Shown here piece by piece: positions 11,163 through 22,984 of a stretch of DNA of 64,000 nt. The stretch's first letter is position 1, and each line of letters begins with the position of its first letter. The stretch comes from Pectinophora gossypiella (lineage: Eukaryota; Arthropoda; Insecta; Lepidoptera; Gelechiidae). The notes under the pieces were generated by a model, which searched no databases, was not told the DNA's origin, and saw only the letters and a list, made by a program, of their open reading frames with translations. The DNA is taken from contig NC_065415.1 in the NCBI RefSeq assembly GCF_024362695.1, positions 8,411,438 to 8,475,437 of the forward strand, read 5' to 3'. The position numbers were made by a program, and so were the translations under genes.

Positions 11163-12077
11163 TGGTAAGATTTTTATTATTACAGTAAGAAATAATTGTT
11201 TTCATAAATCTTTCTTCTCCAAATAGAATTTATACGAGATTTCCTTCAGATAATTGGAACTCATTTCGGCTAAGACCTACTACTTTTTATTACCTAGAAC
11301 AAATACCAATCGGGTTGTTCTCGATGCCCGGGATTGCGTAATTGAATTCCGTTAGTACCGTCTAACGGTTCATTTGAATTTTAGATCCCTATAACAATCC
11401 CTATAACGATTATTGAAATGCTTTCTGACTAGAATTTTTAATTAGATTATTGTGATGACTTTGCATTATTTTCCACACTAATTAAATTATATTACGTGGT
11501 GCTTAACAGCTAGTTATGAACTATTTCATAGAAGCTATCTTCTATAGATCTTAAAGAGTCATAATTTATTTTCATACAATGAATATGACGTCATATCATA
11601 ATCATTAAAACAAACAAAAACGTTGCGTTGTTTTTATATACATTTTTTCTTGTATCTATTTTTTTGTTTTAGTGTTGCCTGGCTGTAACTTTCAATTCCT
11701 CTTGTTATTCCTTTTTTGTTCTTTAACTACCTATTCCAAATTCTACATGCATGTTAATTACACAAGTTGTGCACGTCTGCAATTGGTGCAAGCACTAGCA
11801 ATAGCCTATAAGAAAGTTATATTAACTGTTGTGTGTTTGTACTCTTGATGTGTCTAATAAATAAATAAAATAATAATAAATAATCATCTCTGCTCGCGCA
11901 ATCATTTTTTCTACTCATGAAAACGGTCAATCATTTTGCGACAGAAAATCCTTCAGGACCCCGACGTGGTCGAACTTCTCTTCGGAGCTTACCGCTATTT
12001 GCGATTGAGCTTACGGGGACGAGGACCCGCTAATACCATTTGTTCGTACAAATATTCAATGCTATATAGTACAAATG
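11163..12077. other. Non-coding, nothing recognised
   Basis: AT-rich, with a run of TAAATAAATAAAATAATAATA near 11860, possibly an old retroelement tail. Confidence 0.4.
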
Positions 12078-12655
12078 TATATGTCGTGGCCAGATCGTAA
12101 AATTGATCATTTCATGATGTGGTCGACCATTTCATGATGTGCTCGACCATTTCATGAAATGGTCATATTTCATGAAATGGCCAACTTAATTTGACCATAT
12201 CGTTGAAACGTCAACGTTTAATGATATTATGTTCAACGTTTGGTCATATCGTTATTGTAGGCGGTTTCCATGCTATGGTGGTGTAATAAAAATGCGAATA
12301 GACGATTAATTTCTTAGGTTCAAAATTATGTACCTGTTCGATATGGAAAATTGAACAATAACATTGATTCATCGATTATAATATCAATTAAGTTTTAAAT
12401 ATAATCGACACCAGCGCCACTATCGGTGGACAATGTTACTAATTTTACGATATGATTGCAAACGTTTGACCATATCATGAAGTAACCATGCATTTAGTTG
12501 CTCATATCGTTAAACGATTTGTGGTCATTGATCTGGCCAAACTACATTATGATGTGGCCAACGAATGATATTCTATTTCATGAAATATGACCATTTCATG
12601 AAATGATCGACCACATCATGAAATGATCAATTCTATGATCTGGCCACGACATATA
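12078..12655. mobile_element. 578 bp non-autonomous TIR element with nested palindromes
   Basis: Both ends start TATATGTCGTGGCCAGATC reading inward, and the inverted similarity extends about 60 bp with few mismatches. The ends fit TA flanks around TATGTCGTGG. Just inside are several copies of the palindrome ATTTCATGAAAT and of GACCATTTCATGA. Inner segments (CATATCGTT, AACGTTTG) also recur in inverted order. No transposase frame is present, so any movement would need a protein from elsewhere. Confidence 0.75.
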
Positions 12656-13229
12656 CGTCATGTTAAATAGAAACTGTGTAAACGTGTGGCCAGTTGCTGT
12701 TGACTGCCTTACAAAAAGTGTCCGGAGTTCACAACACGACACAAAAGTGTCTATGTTTGTGCAGCGCTTTAGTTCTGCAGTCTGATACTGAGAACTAGAC
12801 AGAATTTTGATTCTTGTTAAGAGGATTAGTCCTGTGAACCTATACAGTTTTTTTTTGTACATTACCTACTCTCAGAATGGAATGTGCAGGCTCACAAGTA
12901 CTAGCAACCTGAAATCCCATAGGACGCCTTGCAAAACGCCCGTAGTTTGGGGCAGTTTGCTTTAAGCGAAAGCTTTTAGTTACTGTTAATAATTCGTGCG
13001 ATCGCTCCTGCCATTAGCTACTACTCAATATTTAATAAGAAGGCATTGCGGCAGTAGCTCGCCTCTGTGACTGAACTTTATTTACATTGCCTGCCACAAA
13101 GGAACAACCAGATAGAATTCTACGGTTGAGCAAACATTACATTATTGATCCAATAAACAGTGCGACATAAAGACAGACTGTAAAAAGTAAAATAAGTCCG
13201 CATAAAATTATAAAATTTGTAGATTAACC
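12656..13229. other. Non-coding, nothing recognised
   Basis: No gene or repeat copy recognised. Confidence 0.4.
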
Positions 13230-13310
13230 CCCTAAGCGCTCACCATTTGTCCGGTCAAATAGTCAATGCCATATGCGGCAAATCTACAATAGTAAGTCAC
13301 GTCAAAAAAA
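13230..13310 (-). repeat. Short dispersed repeat (TTGACGTGACTTATTGTAG family)
   Basis: Reverse copy: CACCATTTGTCCGG, ATGCGGCAAATCTACAATAG, AAGTCACGTCAAAAAAA. Confidence 0.65.
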
Positions 13311-13534
13311 TAGATTAAGCTTAGGAAGAAAGCGTTTGTAACCACCGTGCACCGTAATTAGCACCAGAAAGCTTGTCCGTTAAAATAATTAGTAATGAAA
13401 ACCCTTAGTAGAGAAAAACATAATGTTCATTACAGAAGAGAAAGAAGTCGTAATAATTATATATTTTCGACAATTTTGACTCTACCGGAGTAGACAGAAC
13501 CACAAGTCACCAGAAAAGATCATCTAACCACAAC

Positions 13535-13697
13535 TTTGGGGTTAAAAAGGCCGCATTGAAACATTTCATCTGAAAAGCAATATTGCTATTTGACATTTGC
13601 GCATACAAAAAGAAGAGCGCAATGCTAACAAAATGTCAAATAGCAATATTGCTTTCTTAGATGAATTGCTTCAATGTGGCCGTTCAGGCCTCCTGGT
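13535..13697. mobile_element. Hairpin MITE, ~160 bp
   Basis: Same family as 5630-5783. Arms: GGGGTTAAAAAGGCCGCATT / AATGTGGCCGTTCAGGCCTC and AGCAATATTGCTATTTGACA / TGTCAAATAGCAATATTGCT. The second pair is fully complementary over 20 bases. Confidence 0.75.
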
Positions 13698-14162
13698 TTA
13701 AAATCGTAAGATAGATAACGTAATATCATTACGTTATCTATCGTATATTTTATGTGTCTTACGCTTATCCCCTTAATGTGCGAATTAATATTTAAAAAGC
13801 TCACGAAATGTTGCAGTGTATTTAATGGATTTACAACTTTAAGATAGATTGTATTAGTTATTAAATTCTCTAATATTACTACTCTACATGGTTGAGTATT
13901 GGTTGAGAACTTTGTGATTTTTTTATTTCGTTTTTGTAAGTGGCGTCCTTTTATAATAAACTATTTTTGTTTTATTATATTCTTTTGTGGTGGTGGTGCC
14001 CGTCAGCTGGCGGTGGTGTCTAGTCCTGTGAGCTGCTCCGTTGCCGGGGCAGCTGGTGTCGGTAAATCGAATGCTACCTGCCCTGTCCTTTTATAGTAAG
14101 TGACAAACAAGTTGCACGTGTTCATTCTGAGTCAACAAAATGGCAGTGAGTTTAGTATGTTA
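13698..14162. other. Non-coding, with a GC-richer patch
   Basis: 13985-14085 is GC-richer (GGTGGTGGTGCCCGTCAGC) and open in one frame, but no protein family is recognised. It is possibly a retroelement scrap. Confidence 0.3.
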
Positions 14163-14183
14163 CATACATACATAAACTCACGC

Positions 14184-14573
14184 CTATTTCCCACCGGGGT
14201 AAGCAGAGACTTTAGAATTCCATTTGCTTCGATCCTGACACAATTCTCTCGCTTCCTCCACATTCATCAATCGCTTCATACACGCACGCCAGTTCAGAGT
14301 AGATCGTACTAAACCTTTTCTAAGGACATCTCCAATTTGGTCAATGTAAGTCCTTCTAGGTTTTCCGCTGCCAGCCCTACCATCATCTTTCGCTTTATAT
14401 ATCGATTTCGCAATACAATTATCCTTCATCCGCCCTACGTGTCCAAACCAACATAACATTCCTTTCTCAATCTTAGTCACTATATCGTCTTTTACACCAC
14501 ATCTCTGTCTTATCACACTGTTTCTCACTCTTTCACTCAACTTAATACCGCAGATGCTACGCAAAGACCTCAT
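14184..14573 (-). pseudogene. RTE-like LINE RT C-terminal fragment
   Basis: The reverse frame encodes the end of a LINE polyprotein: GVKDDIVTKIEKGMLCWFGH, then VGRMKD, a Lys/Arg-rich SGKPRRTYIDQIGDVL, then STLNWRACMKRLMNVEEARE, ending near AYPGGK. The MLxWFGHVxRM signature is common in RTE-type elements. RT catalytic and endonuclease domains are absent, so it is a 5'-truncated dead copy. A (TATG)n-type tail follows at 14163-14175 on this strand. The other end continues at 63080-63256 and 1365-1465 as relics of the same family. Confidence 0.7.
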
Positions 14574-15694
14574 TAGTATCTTAATAGTATAAATTTAACA
14601 ATAAATAATAAAATTAGTATTAAATTTTTTTAGTAACTAAATACTTATAAAAAACAAACATTTCATAACCAGAAATTTCCCTTCGTAAACTTAATTCACC
14701 TGAGCTAATTCACCTAGGTGCATTAAACAAACTTTTAGTAATCTTTAACGAATACATAATAAAAAATGGACAATGGTGTGACTAATAAATGTGGTTTTTA
14801 ATACATGCAAAATTATTATTCTATTTCATGTAAGTATGCTATTAGATCTTATAAAATGTTTCTTCATTTTCATTTTAATATTCAAGTATAGGTAGTCCAT
14901 TTAGGAGAGGACTTCACTTAGTCGGTTTTTACGATGTGACTAGGAAGAAAAGCTCCTTAAACTAACTCATAAAACTTTTAGTCTCCAAATTGAACCTATT
15001 ACTCAAGATATTTCCAGTATATTTTCTCGTCATTTCGTTTTTACTCTTGAAATTCAGGTTTATATGTGTCGTAACTTTTTATTCTTTGCTAGTATTTTCC
15101 ATTTTTTTTTTAGATTCAATAAGACGTTTGGTGACCATCTCTTTATACGACTCTGAAATAGCAAACACTGCGCTGGTATCTTAAATAAAACTAATTTTGT
15201 TTTTTAAAAAGATTTGTTATCAAAAATATGAAAACTTGCTCTTTAACTATAGTTTAGTTGCTTCTTATTACGTGAGTAAGTCGACGTCAATTATATTATA
15301 TAAGACAAAACAAATGTATGCTGGCCTTGGAGTAAATCCATCAGGGTATCAGAGCTTGTCCATAACTACGATTAGCCACAAGATCAATAATGTACAGTTC
15401 GAAAGTGGTTGTACTTTTGACCTCTAAGTTCCGGTGTTCGGGGCAAGATGAGGGTATTAGGGGCATCCTTTTGTCTCTAATTAATTGGTGCTTGACCCGC
15501 TTCCAACTTTCTACGCAGTCGGTACAGTCAGTTTACAGACCTTTATTTGATAATGTGGTTAGCCATGTTTTAAATAATCCTTCCCGAGAGAAACGACTAA
15601 ACACGATAATTGTGGGTCTTATTTATTTTCTTACGCTCTGTTAGCAATAATTATCTACACTATTTGAATATTTCATAATTTACTTATATCAAAA
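14574..15694. other. Non-coding, nothing recognised
   Basis: Very AT-rich. Short hydrophobic open frames near 14990-15200 are what T-rich DNA gives by chance. Confidence 0.4.
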
Positions 15695-15949
15695 GCCTCC
15701 GTGGTCCAGTGGTTGAGCGTTGGGCTCACGACCCGGAGGTCCTTGGTTCGAATCACGGTGGGGACAAATCACAAAAAATCATTTTAAGATCCCTAGTTTG
15801 GTTAGGACATTACAGGCTGATCACCTGGTTGTCCGAAAGTAAGATGATCCGTTACACGAGTCATATCAGAGGCTTTTGGCGGCTCAATAGTAACACCAGG
15901 GTTGATGAGATTGGTAATCCACCTCACAACCCACACGATAGAAGAAGAT
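15695..15949 (+). mobile_element. SINE-A (tRNA-derived)
   Basis: The head is tRNA-like: an A-box region GTGGTCCAGTGGTTGAGCG and a B-box GGTTCGAATCAC, followed by a non-tRNA body (GTTAGGACATTACAGGCTGA, GTCCGAAAGTAAGATGATCC) and an end CACACGATAGAAGAAGA. It lacks a middle segment that other copies hold. Other copies are at 17811, 18129 (reverse), 21605, 21790, 59700 and 62391 (reverse). Confidence 0.8.
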
Positions 15950-16553
15950 TTTACCTACGTCGCAATAATCAGTATGTGTAGATGCTACAGTATCTTATAT
16001 ACATATATATTGTTATGGGGAAAATTATTATTTATGTGTTCAAATAGAGTTGCGCAAGTTTCCTACTTTCCGTCAAATTCCATTCCGATTAAAATTTCAT
16101 TATTCCTTTTCTCACAAATGCTGACATTGATATGAATGTAAACTGTTTGAATACGAATACAAATTTACCTCGAATAATGTTCCGCGAGTGTATGAAACGC
16201 AGGTACGAATATCACAGCAACAATCCAAACAGAAATTGTGTCTGTGTTGAAGAGCTTCGCAAACAGACTCATGCATGGGGACTCGTGTATACGTGAAAAC
16301 GTCATATATCAGCCCTGGGACAATTTTCTGCGCTACATAAATTCGTTGAGTTGGTAAAGTAGACAACGTAATATGAGATTTCATATCAGCTACACGCTTG
16401 CGCTAATGAATAAATAAATTGCTCGTGTCTGCACTTAATTCTCGTTAGCTTAGGTGGAAATTATAGACGAGATTTTTCAGCAGAGAAATGAAATTAATGT
16501 ACTTAGATGGTGTAGTATGAGCGTGTCAGATGGGCCAACTGAATAAGGAAGGT
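15950..16553. other. Non-coding, nothing recognised
   Basis: Open frames exist on both strands (15902-16135, 16112-16384), but the peptides resemble nothing and overlap each other. Confidence 0.4.
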
Positions 16554-16635
16554 ATTTTTTGACGTGACTTACTGTTTCTTAGATGAAATTCACTATTTGG
16601 TCCGACGAATGGAAACCGTCGAGAGCTGTTACTTA
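16554..16635 (+). repeat. Short dispersed repeat, diverged copy
   Basis: TTTTTTGACGTGACTTACTG, then TTCACTATTTGGTCCGACGA. Family as at 9565. Confidence 0.5.
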
Positions 16636-17074
16636 TATAAAAGAAGGTTTATAATAATTAAAATGTGAAAAATAAATCGTTGTTCGTGCGTTTGTAAGGT
16701 TCTCTATAGAGACCTCGGCTACATCGAGTAACAACAATATGTCAGGTCGTAACGTATCAACCGGCGGCGCGGCGCATGGCGTTTCAATTACGCGGAGTAG
16801 CGGTCAGTCGCCCGCAGCGATGTGAGGGTAACAGTATTCCAATCCGTGACAGTCATGTTCGCTTCCATCATCGCTGCATGAGTTTACTCTATCTATTAGA
16901 TGGCATTCTTACTTGTGGCATATTTGACGTTTGTCCTCTTTAATCGATTGTCGCTATCGACCCACTCTGCACGGTTTATTCAAATGTAATTTTTTCAGAC
17001 GACGCCTTGAGCCAATCTCACCCATCTGGGTGTCGTTTTGCCTGTCGACTGAAATTTTGTACCTACTTGGTGAG
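16636..17074. other. Non-coding, GC-rich patch
   Basis: 16755-16830 is GC-rich (CCGGCGGCGCGGCGCATGG). The segment ATCGATTGTCGCTATCGACC near 16942 recurs in related form at 19718-19750 and, reversed, at 26290-26330. No gene is supported. Confidence 0.35.
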
Positions 17075-17140
17075 TGCTCTTAATGTTCCCCATTTGCTCG
17101 GACATTTGGCCGGCTGGCTAGAAAAATCTGCAATAAATCA
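17075..17140 (-). repeat. Short dispersed repeat, diverged copy
   Basis: GTTCCCCATTTGCTCGG, GGCCGGCTGGCTAG and AATCTGCAATAAATCAC match the reverse of the family at 9565. Confidence 0.45.
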
Positions 17141-17810
17141 CAAACGTCGAAATGTTATAGCTTTGCGACGACACAACGGCTCGGCCATGACCCCTCGGCC
17201 TCTCTCGTAGACACGACAAGCAACAAGGTGTTCGACCAGTAGATGCTGTGTATGTCATAATTGATAAATATCATACGATTATTGCTCGCAGGCCACGATG
17301 TCTGTCGTGTCGCATGCGATGTGCAACCCATGCCGCAGGGCCGCATAGGATGAATTCATTTCACGGTAATATCTGACATATGGATACGGGCGACGGAGTG
17401 GCGAAGATAGCTCGCCTTATTGAGAATAAAAACAAAACATTTTTTATTTTTATTTACTACCATCGTTTTTTTTTCGTCAAATGGGGATAACAGATGGCTC
17501 TCAGTCACCTATTTTTACAGGTGCAGGTTTAAAGAATGGAAGAATGTAAAAAACGCAATACCTTTCTCGCTTAAAGCGCCAAAGCAACAATCTTACTACA
17601 TATAAGATTAAGCCAAGTGCTTCAAAATTGCATTCTGGAGCTCTTCACACAGTCTACTTATCTTCGTGTTCATGTTTATGAAATCCAGAGTAATGCAGAG
17701 CTAGAGCTTGTGTCAGAACAGCGGGAGTATTCAGGCGAGCTTATCTCTCAACACGTTTACAAGTTGAGTATTCAATGAAATTCCGTAAGTAATTCCTACA
17801 AAAGTAAGTA
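17141..17810. other. Non-coding, nothing recognised
   Basis: No gene or repeat copy recognised. Confidence 0.4.
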
Positions 17811-18108
17811 GCGTCTGTGGTCCCGGTGGTTGACCGTTGGGTTGACGACCGAGGGTCTCGGGTTCGAAGCCCGGTGGGGTCATATCACAATTATCACTTT
17901 ATAACCCCATGTTTGCAGGTTAATCAACTCATTTTCCCAAAATAAGATGATCCGTGCTTCCGAAGCCACGTTAAGACGTTGTTCGAGTAGTACTTATTTA
18001 TGTAAGTACGTAGTCCTTCCTTGAGCCATGTCAAGGAGCCCTTGGCGGCTCTATCATACACTGACACCTGACACTAGGGTTGCTGAGTTTACACACGATA
18101 GAAGAAGA
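17811..18108 (+). mobile_element. SINE-A, near full length, forward
   Basis: tRNA-like head (GTGGTCCCGGTGGTTGACCG, GGGTTCGAAGCCCGGTGG), body with AAAATAAGATGATCCG and CTTGGCGGCTC, end ACACGATAGAAGAAGACA. It lies tail to tail with the reverse copy starting at 18129. Confidence 0.75.
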
Positions 18109-18128
18109 CACAAGTAAGCTGAAGACAT

Positions 18129-18456
18129 CTTCTTCTTCTTATCGTGTGGGTTGTGTGGTGGAATACCAACTTCATCAACCCTGGTGTCAGGGTTACTATT
18201 GAGCCGCCAAAGGCCCCTGACATGACTCATGTAACGACTACGTACTTACATCAGTAAGTAAGAACCGGGACCAACGGCTTAACGTGCCTTCCGGAGCACG
18301 GATCATCTTACTTTCGGACAATCAGGTGATCAGCCTGTACTATCCTTCCCAAACTAGGAATCTAAAAGTGATTTTTGTGTTATGTTCCCCCCGGGATTCG
18401 AACCCGGGGCCTCCGGATCGAAAGCCCAATGTTCAACCACTGCACCACAGAGGCCG
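18129..18456 (-). mobile_element. SINE-A, near full length, reverse
   Basis: Reverse-strand copy. Its tRNA-like head ends at 18456 (plus strand shows GGGATTCGAACCCGGGGC, the B-box and T-stem, and CACTGCACCACAGAGGC, the A-box region). The T-arm pairs perfectly, but the cloverleaf as a whole does not, and the SINE body follows. It is therefore a SINE and not a tRNA gene. Confidence 0.8.
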
Positions 18457-19139
18457 TCGGAGCTGAAGACATGACACTTTTAATATAACATTCCAGAGTG
18501 GATGTGATGAAACGTGTAGCATCAGATGATTAACTCATCGCTTAATAATGCAGTGAACACAATCCCTTAGTCGACCTTTAGGTACGAGATTCCCGGAATG
18601 ATAAAAGCAGCACTGGGTTTTTCCTTTACACCCACACAAAAACAGTATTTCCTCATCCTATCCACTATCTTTAAGTTTATTAAAGCGGATTCATATGTCA
18701 TCATCGGTTATGTATGTTACATGACATAAAAGTAAATCCCCAAGTTCCAAAAATACATTCCCCAATGTACCTCTAATAAACAATCCAGAATAATACACAT
18801 CGCGAGTCACGTAGCAATCCTGTGTTCAGTAGAGTTACCCGGGTCTAACGTTGCCCGGGACTAACATTGTCCCGGTTTAAAATAGTCCGGGTAACATAGC
18901 CTGTGCGGCAGATGTCGTAGCCCAGTGCATTGTCAAGGAAAATACTGAAAAATTTAATGCTACGTACATTTGGAATTCAACATTACACAGCTTGAATAGT
19001 TTATCTTGATATGATACCTAAGCAGTTTTGCCTTGTAAGAATGTAGACAGCTACCTCCGTTATGTAGTAGCTCGAATATTCTCAATTCACCACAATGTCA
19101 AGTCAAATTATAAAAAAGCCAAAATATATAAATACAAAA
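18457..19139. other. Non-coding, nothing recognised
   Basis: A short set of CCCGGG / CCCGGA words near 18837-18895 repeats the theme GTTGCCCGGGACTAACATTG but is too short to assign. Confidence 0.35.
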
Positions 19140-19290
19140 AGTAACTAACTAGGGGATGTGGTGCTCGCTCCGGTCATACCTGATGCAAAGGCTATGGGCA
19201 CCTTTGCGCCGGGTGAAGCGTGTCTGACTAAGCACCCCCAATTTGGTGGGTCCCTACTCAATATTGAATGAAGTATTTTTATTTGTTTAT
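19140..19290 (+). repeat. Dispersed repeat E (LINE 3' UTR-like)
   Basis: GGGGATGTGGTGCTCGCTCC, CCTTTGCGCCGGGTGA, then GTCTGACTAAGCACCCCC. A diverged copy with the same order is at 50500-50710, in an intron of the minus-strand receptor gene. Confidence 0.45.
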
Positions 19291-19469
19291 TATTATTATT
19301 TTTCGACATATTGTATATTATTTTGTAAATAAAGTGTTTAATTTATTATCGTAATGCGTAAAAATATCTAATGATTCAAAAACGTTGACACAAAGCATCA
19401 TTATGTACGACGCGTCGATACCTACATGACGTCCTAATGCTGGGCAACAGAGATTTTTAAATACTCTTA

Positions 19470-19672
19470 TAGGGTGTTAGTGACATAGTATCGAAAACTT
19501 TGAGGGATGATTCAGACCGTGATTCTGACATGTTATTAAGTGGAATTTTCCGTTGCAAAAATATGAACCTGAAAATAATTGAAAAAATAAAAACACTAAT
19601 TTTTATGAATTTTCTGACCGGAAATTCCACTTGATATCAACTCATAATCATGAGTATTCGTTACGATGTTAG
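19470..19672. mobile_element. TIR MITE, CAGGGTGTTAGTGAC family, truncated
   Basis: Left end TAGGGTGTTAGTGACATAG, inner arm AGTGGAATTTTCCG answered by GGAAATTCCACTTGATAT. The right terminus is lost. Confidence 0.65.
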
Positions 19673-19861
19673 GATAGGTTTCTTAATGTATCAAATTTGC
19701 TATTAAAATGTTTCATTCAGCGATTATCGCTATCGCCCGATTGATTCTTTCTTTAATCCTCTCATACGAGGCCCCCAGATTATGTTCTCACCCAAATAGG
19801 TACCGTCAATTCTGTTGACTTACAAGTTAATACCTGGTGGCTGCGGCAAATGTACAATAAA

Positions 19862-19920
19862 CTTTTTTTTGACGTGACTTATTGTAGATTTGCTGCAAAT
19901 GGCATTAACTACTTGACCGG
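19862..19920 (+). repeat. Short dispersed repeat (TTGACGTGACTTATTGTAG family)
   Basis: TTTTTTTTGACGTGACTTAT, TGTAGATTTGCTGCAAATGG and CATTAACTACTTGACCGG match closely. Confidence 0.7.
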
Positions 19921-21604
19921 AGATCTACAATAAGCGGACATACTTAAGTAAAAAAAAGCAAAGTTGTATTTGCAATCCTAGCTTGGTACAGAATAAGTAG
20001 CTTTCTGCTCGTAAAGATAATTGCACTTCTAAGCTAGAACCAACTGAAAGCTGGTGAATTTCGTATTTCAACATGCTCGAGCAGTGAATAAATTAACAAG
20101 ATGCTACATTCCTTCATTTTGAACTTGCCCATCTGGTTAATACAGTAAAAAGCTGTATTAAATCGGTTCCCTCTAATCCACTTGAGATGATTCTTTTTCC
20201 AGAGTAAGTATTTACTTAAATATCACAAGTGGAGAAAATTATTTTGAAATCGGGTGCAACCCGGTATCATTGCAGTATTAATTATTGTTTGTTAGTGTAT
20301 ATCTTGTAGATATTTATTATTATAACTAACTCTTCTAATGGGCAGTACTCTTAACTTATAAGGATCTGCGAATAAGTCGAGAACTTATGAAATTTTGTAT
20401 TTTCTCGGATAATTAAATTTTCACGTTAGCGGAACGTATTATTTCGGTCTGAGAGAGATCTAATTAAGTAAGTTTATTCTACCAGTATGCTTAGCTTCTT
20501 GAGTTTCCCATTGGAGAGATTTGCTGGCAGATTTTTATTTTAAAGGTAGCTACACTTGATTTGTATTATTTTTTAGGTTTCCTTCTTCATGTTGTTGCGA
20601 ACGCGGTTTTTTGTGAGCATTTTTTTTTTACTAAAATGAGGAGTATAGAAGGATCTCACATGCGAGCGAGTCATGGAAATAATAATACCTATAAATATAT
20701 TATGTTGTTCGCAATTAGATTCCACAGGTACCTAAATAAATTATGTTCTTTAAGTAGATTGAGGTACGCGTAAAAAGTCAGTAATCAAAGAGGGGAAAGA
20801 GAATCCATCACTGGGGATTGTTTAACATTAATGCTGTTGGGATCGCGGCCCTGGCTAGATTATAATGAATAAGAAATCAGATATTTACTACGGCCAGCGG
20901 CATGTGAGATTTTGCATTTCATATTTCTTTTTCGGCACTCCCTCGTTTTCATGACACAAGCCAAGTATTTGATTAATTTGTTAAAAAAGAAAAACATTTA
21001 ATTATTAGTTATCTCTTAAGAATTAATATGAGAAAATGAGCTTTCAGGAATGTATAAAAAAAATAACTGTTAAAAATTAAATATGCTTGGGAATAAAAAC
21101 TTTATTCCAGCAGAAAGCCATTTTACAACAATTTTGAGATCTTATTATACCTAAAGTAAGCGAGCAAAGTTACAAAATATCTTTCAGCTGATGCCTAAAA
21201 TAGACTAAAGTCTGATAGTTACAACGAGTGCGAAAGAGAGATAAGATCTGCTTTTAGAGCTGGCAAAAATAATAACCAAAACTTCTAACAAATAATTTTA
21301 CTTTCGAGGACAGTCAATCCAAGTTTCGTTTTGGTTTCACAGACGAGGTGGATCTTAGAGTGACTGTGGAGCAACTCCGCAGACCATATCCCACCTAATC
21401 ACGAGTCCACTTTGTCCTAAAACTTGCTTGCGGGAGGACTTGATGAGCGCTTCCTCCCATGCTGTTGCCGTGGCTACATATTACGCTGTCAAAATATAGA
21501 TTACATTTTAAATGAATCTTCATCGACTCATAAGAAGAAGACTATGGAGAATTTTGAAAACCTTCCGCAGCACGTGGCTGACCTACAGGGTGTCTACAGG
21601 GTGT
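19921..21604. other. Non-coding, nothing recognised
   Basis: No protein-like frame and no repeat copy recognised. Confidence 0.4.
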
Positions 21605-21705
21605 GTATATATCAAGGGTATTTGGCATTGGCGACTCAATAATAACCCTGATACCAGGATTGATGAGGTCAGTCATTGGTCTCAAAACCCGCACGAGAAA
21701 AGAAG
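21605..21705 (+). repeat. SINE-A, diverged 3' part
   Basis: Keeps CTCAATAATAACCCTGAT, ACCAGGATTGATGAGGTC and a degraded GCACGAGAAAAGAAGAAG end. Confidence 0.5.
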
Positions 21706-21789
21706 AAGTTTATTTAATTTGACGGGATATGCGCCTTAGATCGAATATATAATAATTTAGGTTACTGTTTATAATAAACCAAGAAAGAC

Positions 21790-21940
21790 ATGTTAAGCCG
21801 TCCCGGTTACTACTTACTGATGTAAGTAAGTAGCGTTACATGACCCATGTCAGGGGCCTTTGGCGGCTCAATAATAACTCTGACACCAGGTTTGATGGGG
21901 TCGGTAATCCACCTCACAACCCACACGATAGAAGAAGATA
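21790..21940 (+). mobile_element. SINE-A, 3' part
   Basis: GTTAAGCCGTCCCGGTTACT, GTCAGGGGCCTTTGGCGGCT, CACAACCCACACGATAGAAG. 5' truncated, without the tRNA head. Confidence 0.7.
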
Positions 21941-22274
21941 AGCCACGAATGAAAATAATGTATAGGAACTTTATATAAGGTATAATTTACATCACTTGAA
22001 CTAGAAACGGCTAGAGTACGCATCGTATTCAAATAATTCAAAGTAATGGTCGCCAGAGGGCCCGTTGTGGAAGACATATGCTGACTTTTCTTTTAATATT
22101 CTAAATAGAAAAGATATCTTTTGCTATTACATTTGCTATCTCTTCATAATCCCATTACGATTTTTGAATGTTTAATCTCTTTTGTAACTATTTCATTTTA
22201 TTTATAAGTATTTTATATATATACAAATATTCATTAATACATCACATTTATAAATTCAGCTGAAAAACATATTT

Positions 22275-22520
22275 GGGTAGTTGCCTGGGTCAAAGATTAA
22301 TTATAAAATTCTGATTGCTAAATAAAGACAGGTCTAAAGGTGACAAAATAAAGTTTTCTTTTTTCTATTTTATTTATTTATGAAAGATGTAATAGTAAGT
22401 CCGAAATTTTGTGACGTTTTTCTATGACGTCACAGGTTGCTTTTTCATAGTAAATTCCATAGTAATTTCATGTTTTGTCGTTTAGTAAAAGTAACTGATT
22501 TGACTAGTTGGAAACTACCC
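22275..22520 (-). mobile_element. MITE, 246 bp, GGGTAGTT ends
   Basis: Uninterrupted copy of the element split at 4050-5225. The two termini read GGGTAGTTGCC and (reversed) GGGTAGTTTCC, an inverted repeat of about 8-11 bases. The inside holds TGACGTCA and GTTACTTTTACTAAACG (reverse strand). No coding capacity. Confidence 0.7.
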
Positions 22521-22984
22521 TATTATCTCCATCCCGTACATGACATTCTTCTCATCATAAAAATGCTCTAACATTGTTCCCGACAACAAGAGACGTTACA
22601 TAAGTACCACGAGTTTGTTTAAAGTCTGTCTTTAATGCTTGTTTTGGATTCAGTTTTAATATATAAAGTTTAAATGGTGGTGGAGTCGTTGTAAGTTTAA
22701 ATTGAATTCAAAGGTAAGCAGGAATTTTGAGACTCTTGAGTAGGTACCTAACTAAATTATGTAAACACTTCGTCATAATGTCAGCTTATGTTTTAGATTG
22801 GAATAAACTAAGTTGTTTATTTCAAACCGTTTTGAAATTTATTTTACGTGTTCAGAAAGTTGCATGTCGTCTTCGGACATGTCGAACAGTAATTCATCAT
22901 GAAAACTGAACTTTAAAGTAGCAAAATTAAAATTATTTTATTTTTGGAATTCTTATCCTACCAACCTAAGTTTACAAAAATGAG
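22521..22984. other. Non-coding, nothing recognised
   Basis: No gene or repeat copy recognised. Confidence 0.4.

Noticed and set aside
12085..12200. CRISPR-like spaced repeats (ATTTCATGA units)
   Set aside because: The units are nested palindromes in a TIR element of an animal genome, with no regular spacers.
15709..15981. 90-codon open frame
   Set aside because: It lies inside a SINE-A copy and the frame breaks in other copies.
18385..18456. Possible reverse-strand tRNA gene with a good T-arm
   Set aside because: The same head is attached to the SINE-A body seen in six other copies, and the full cloverleaf does not form.
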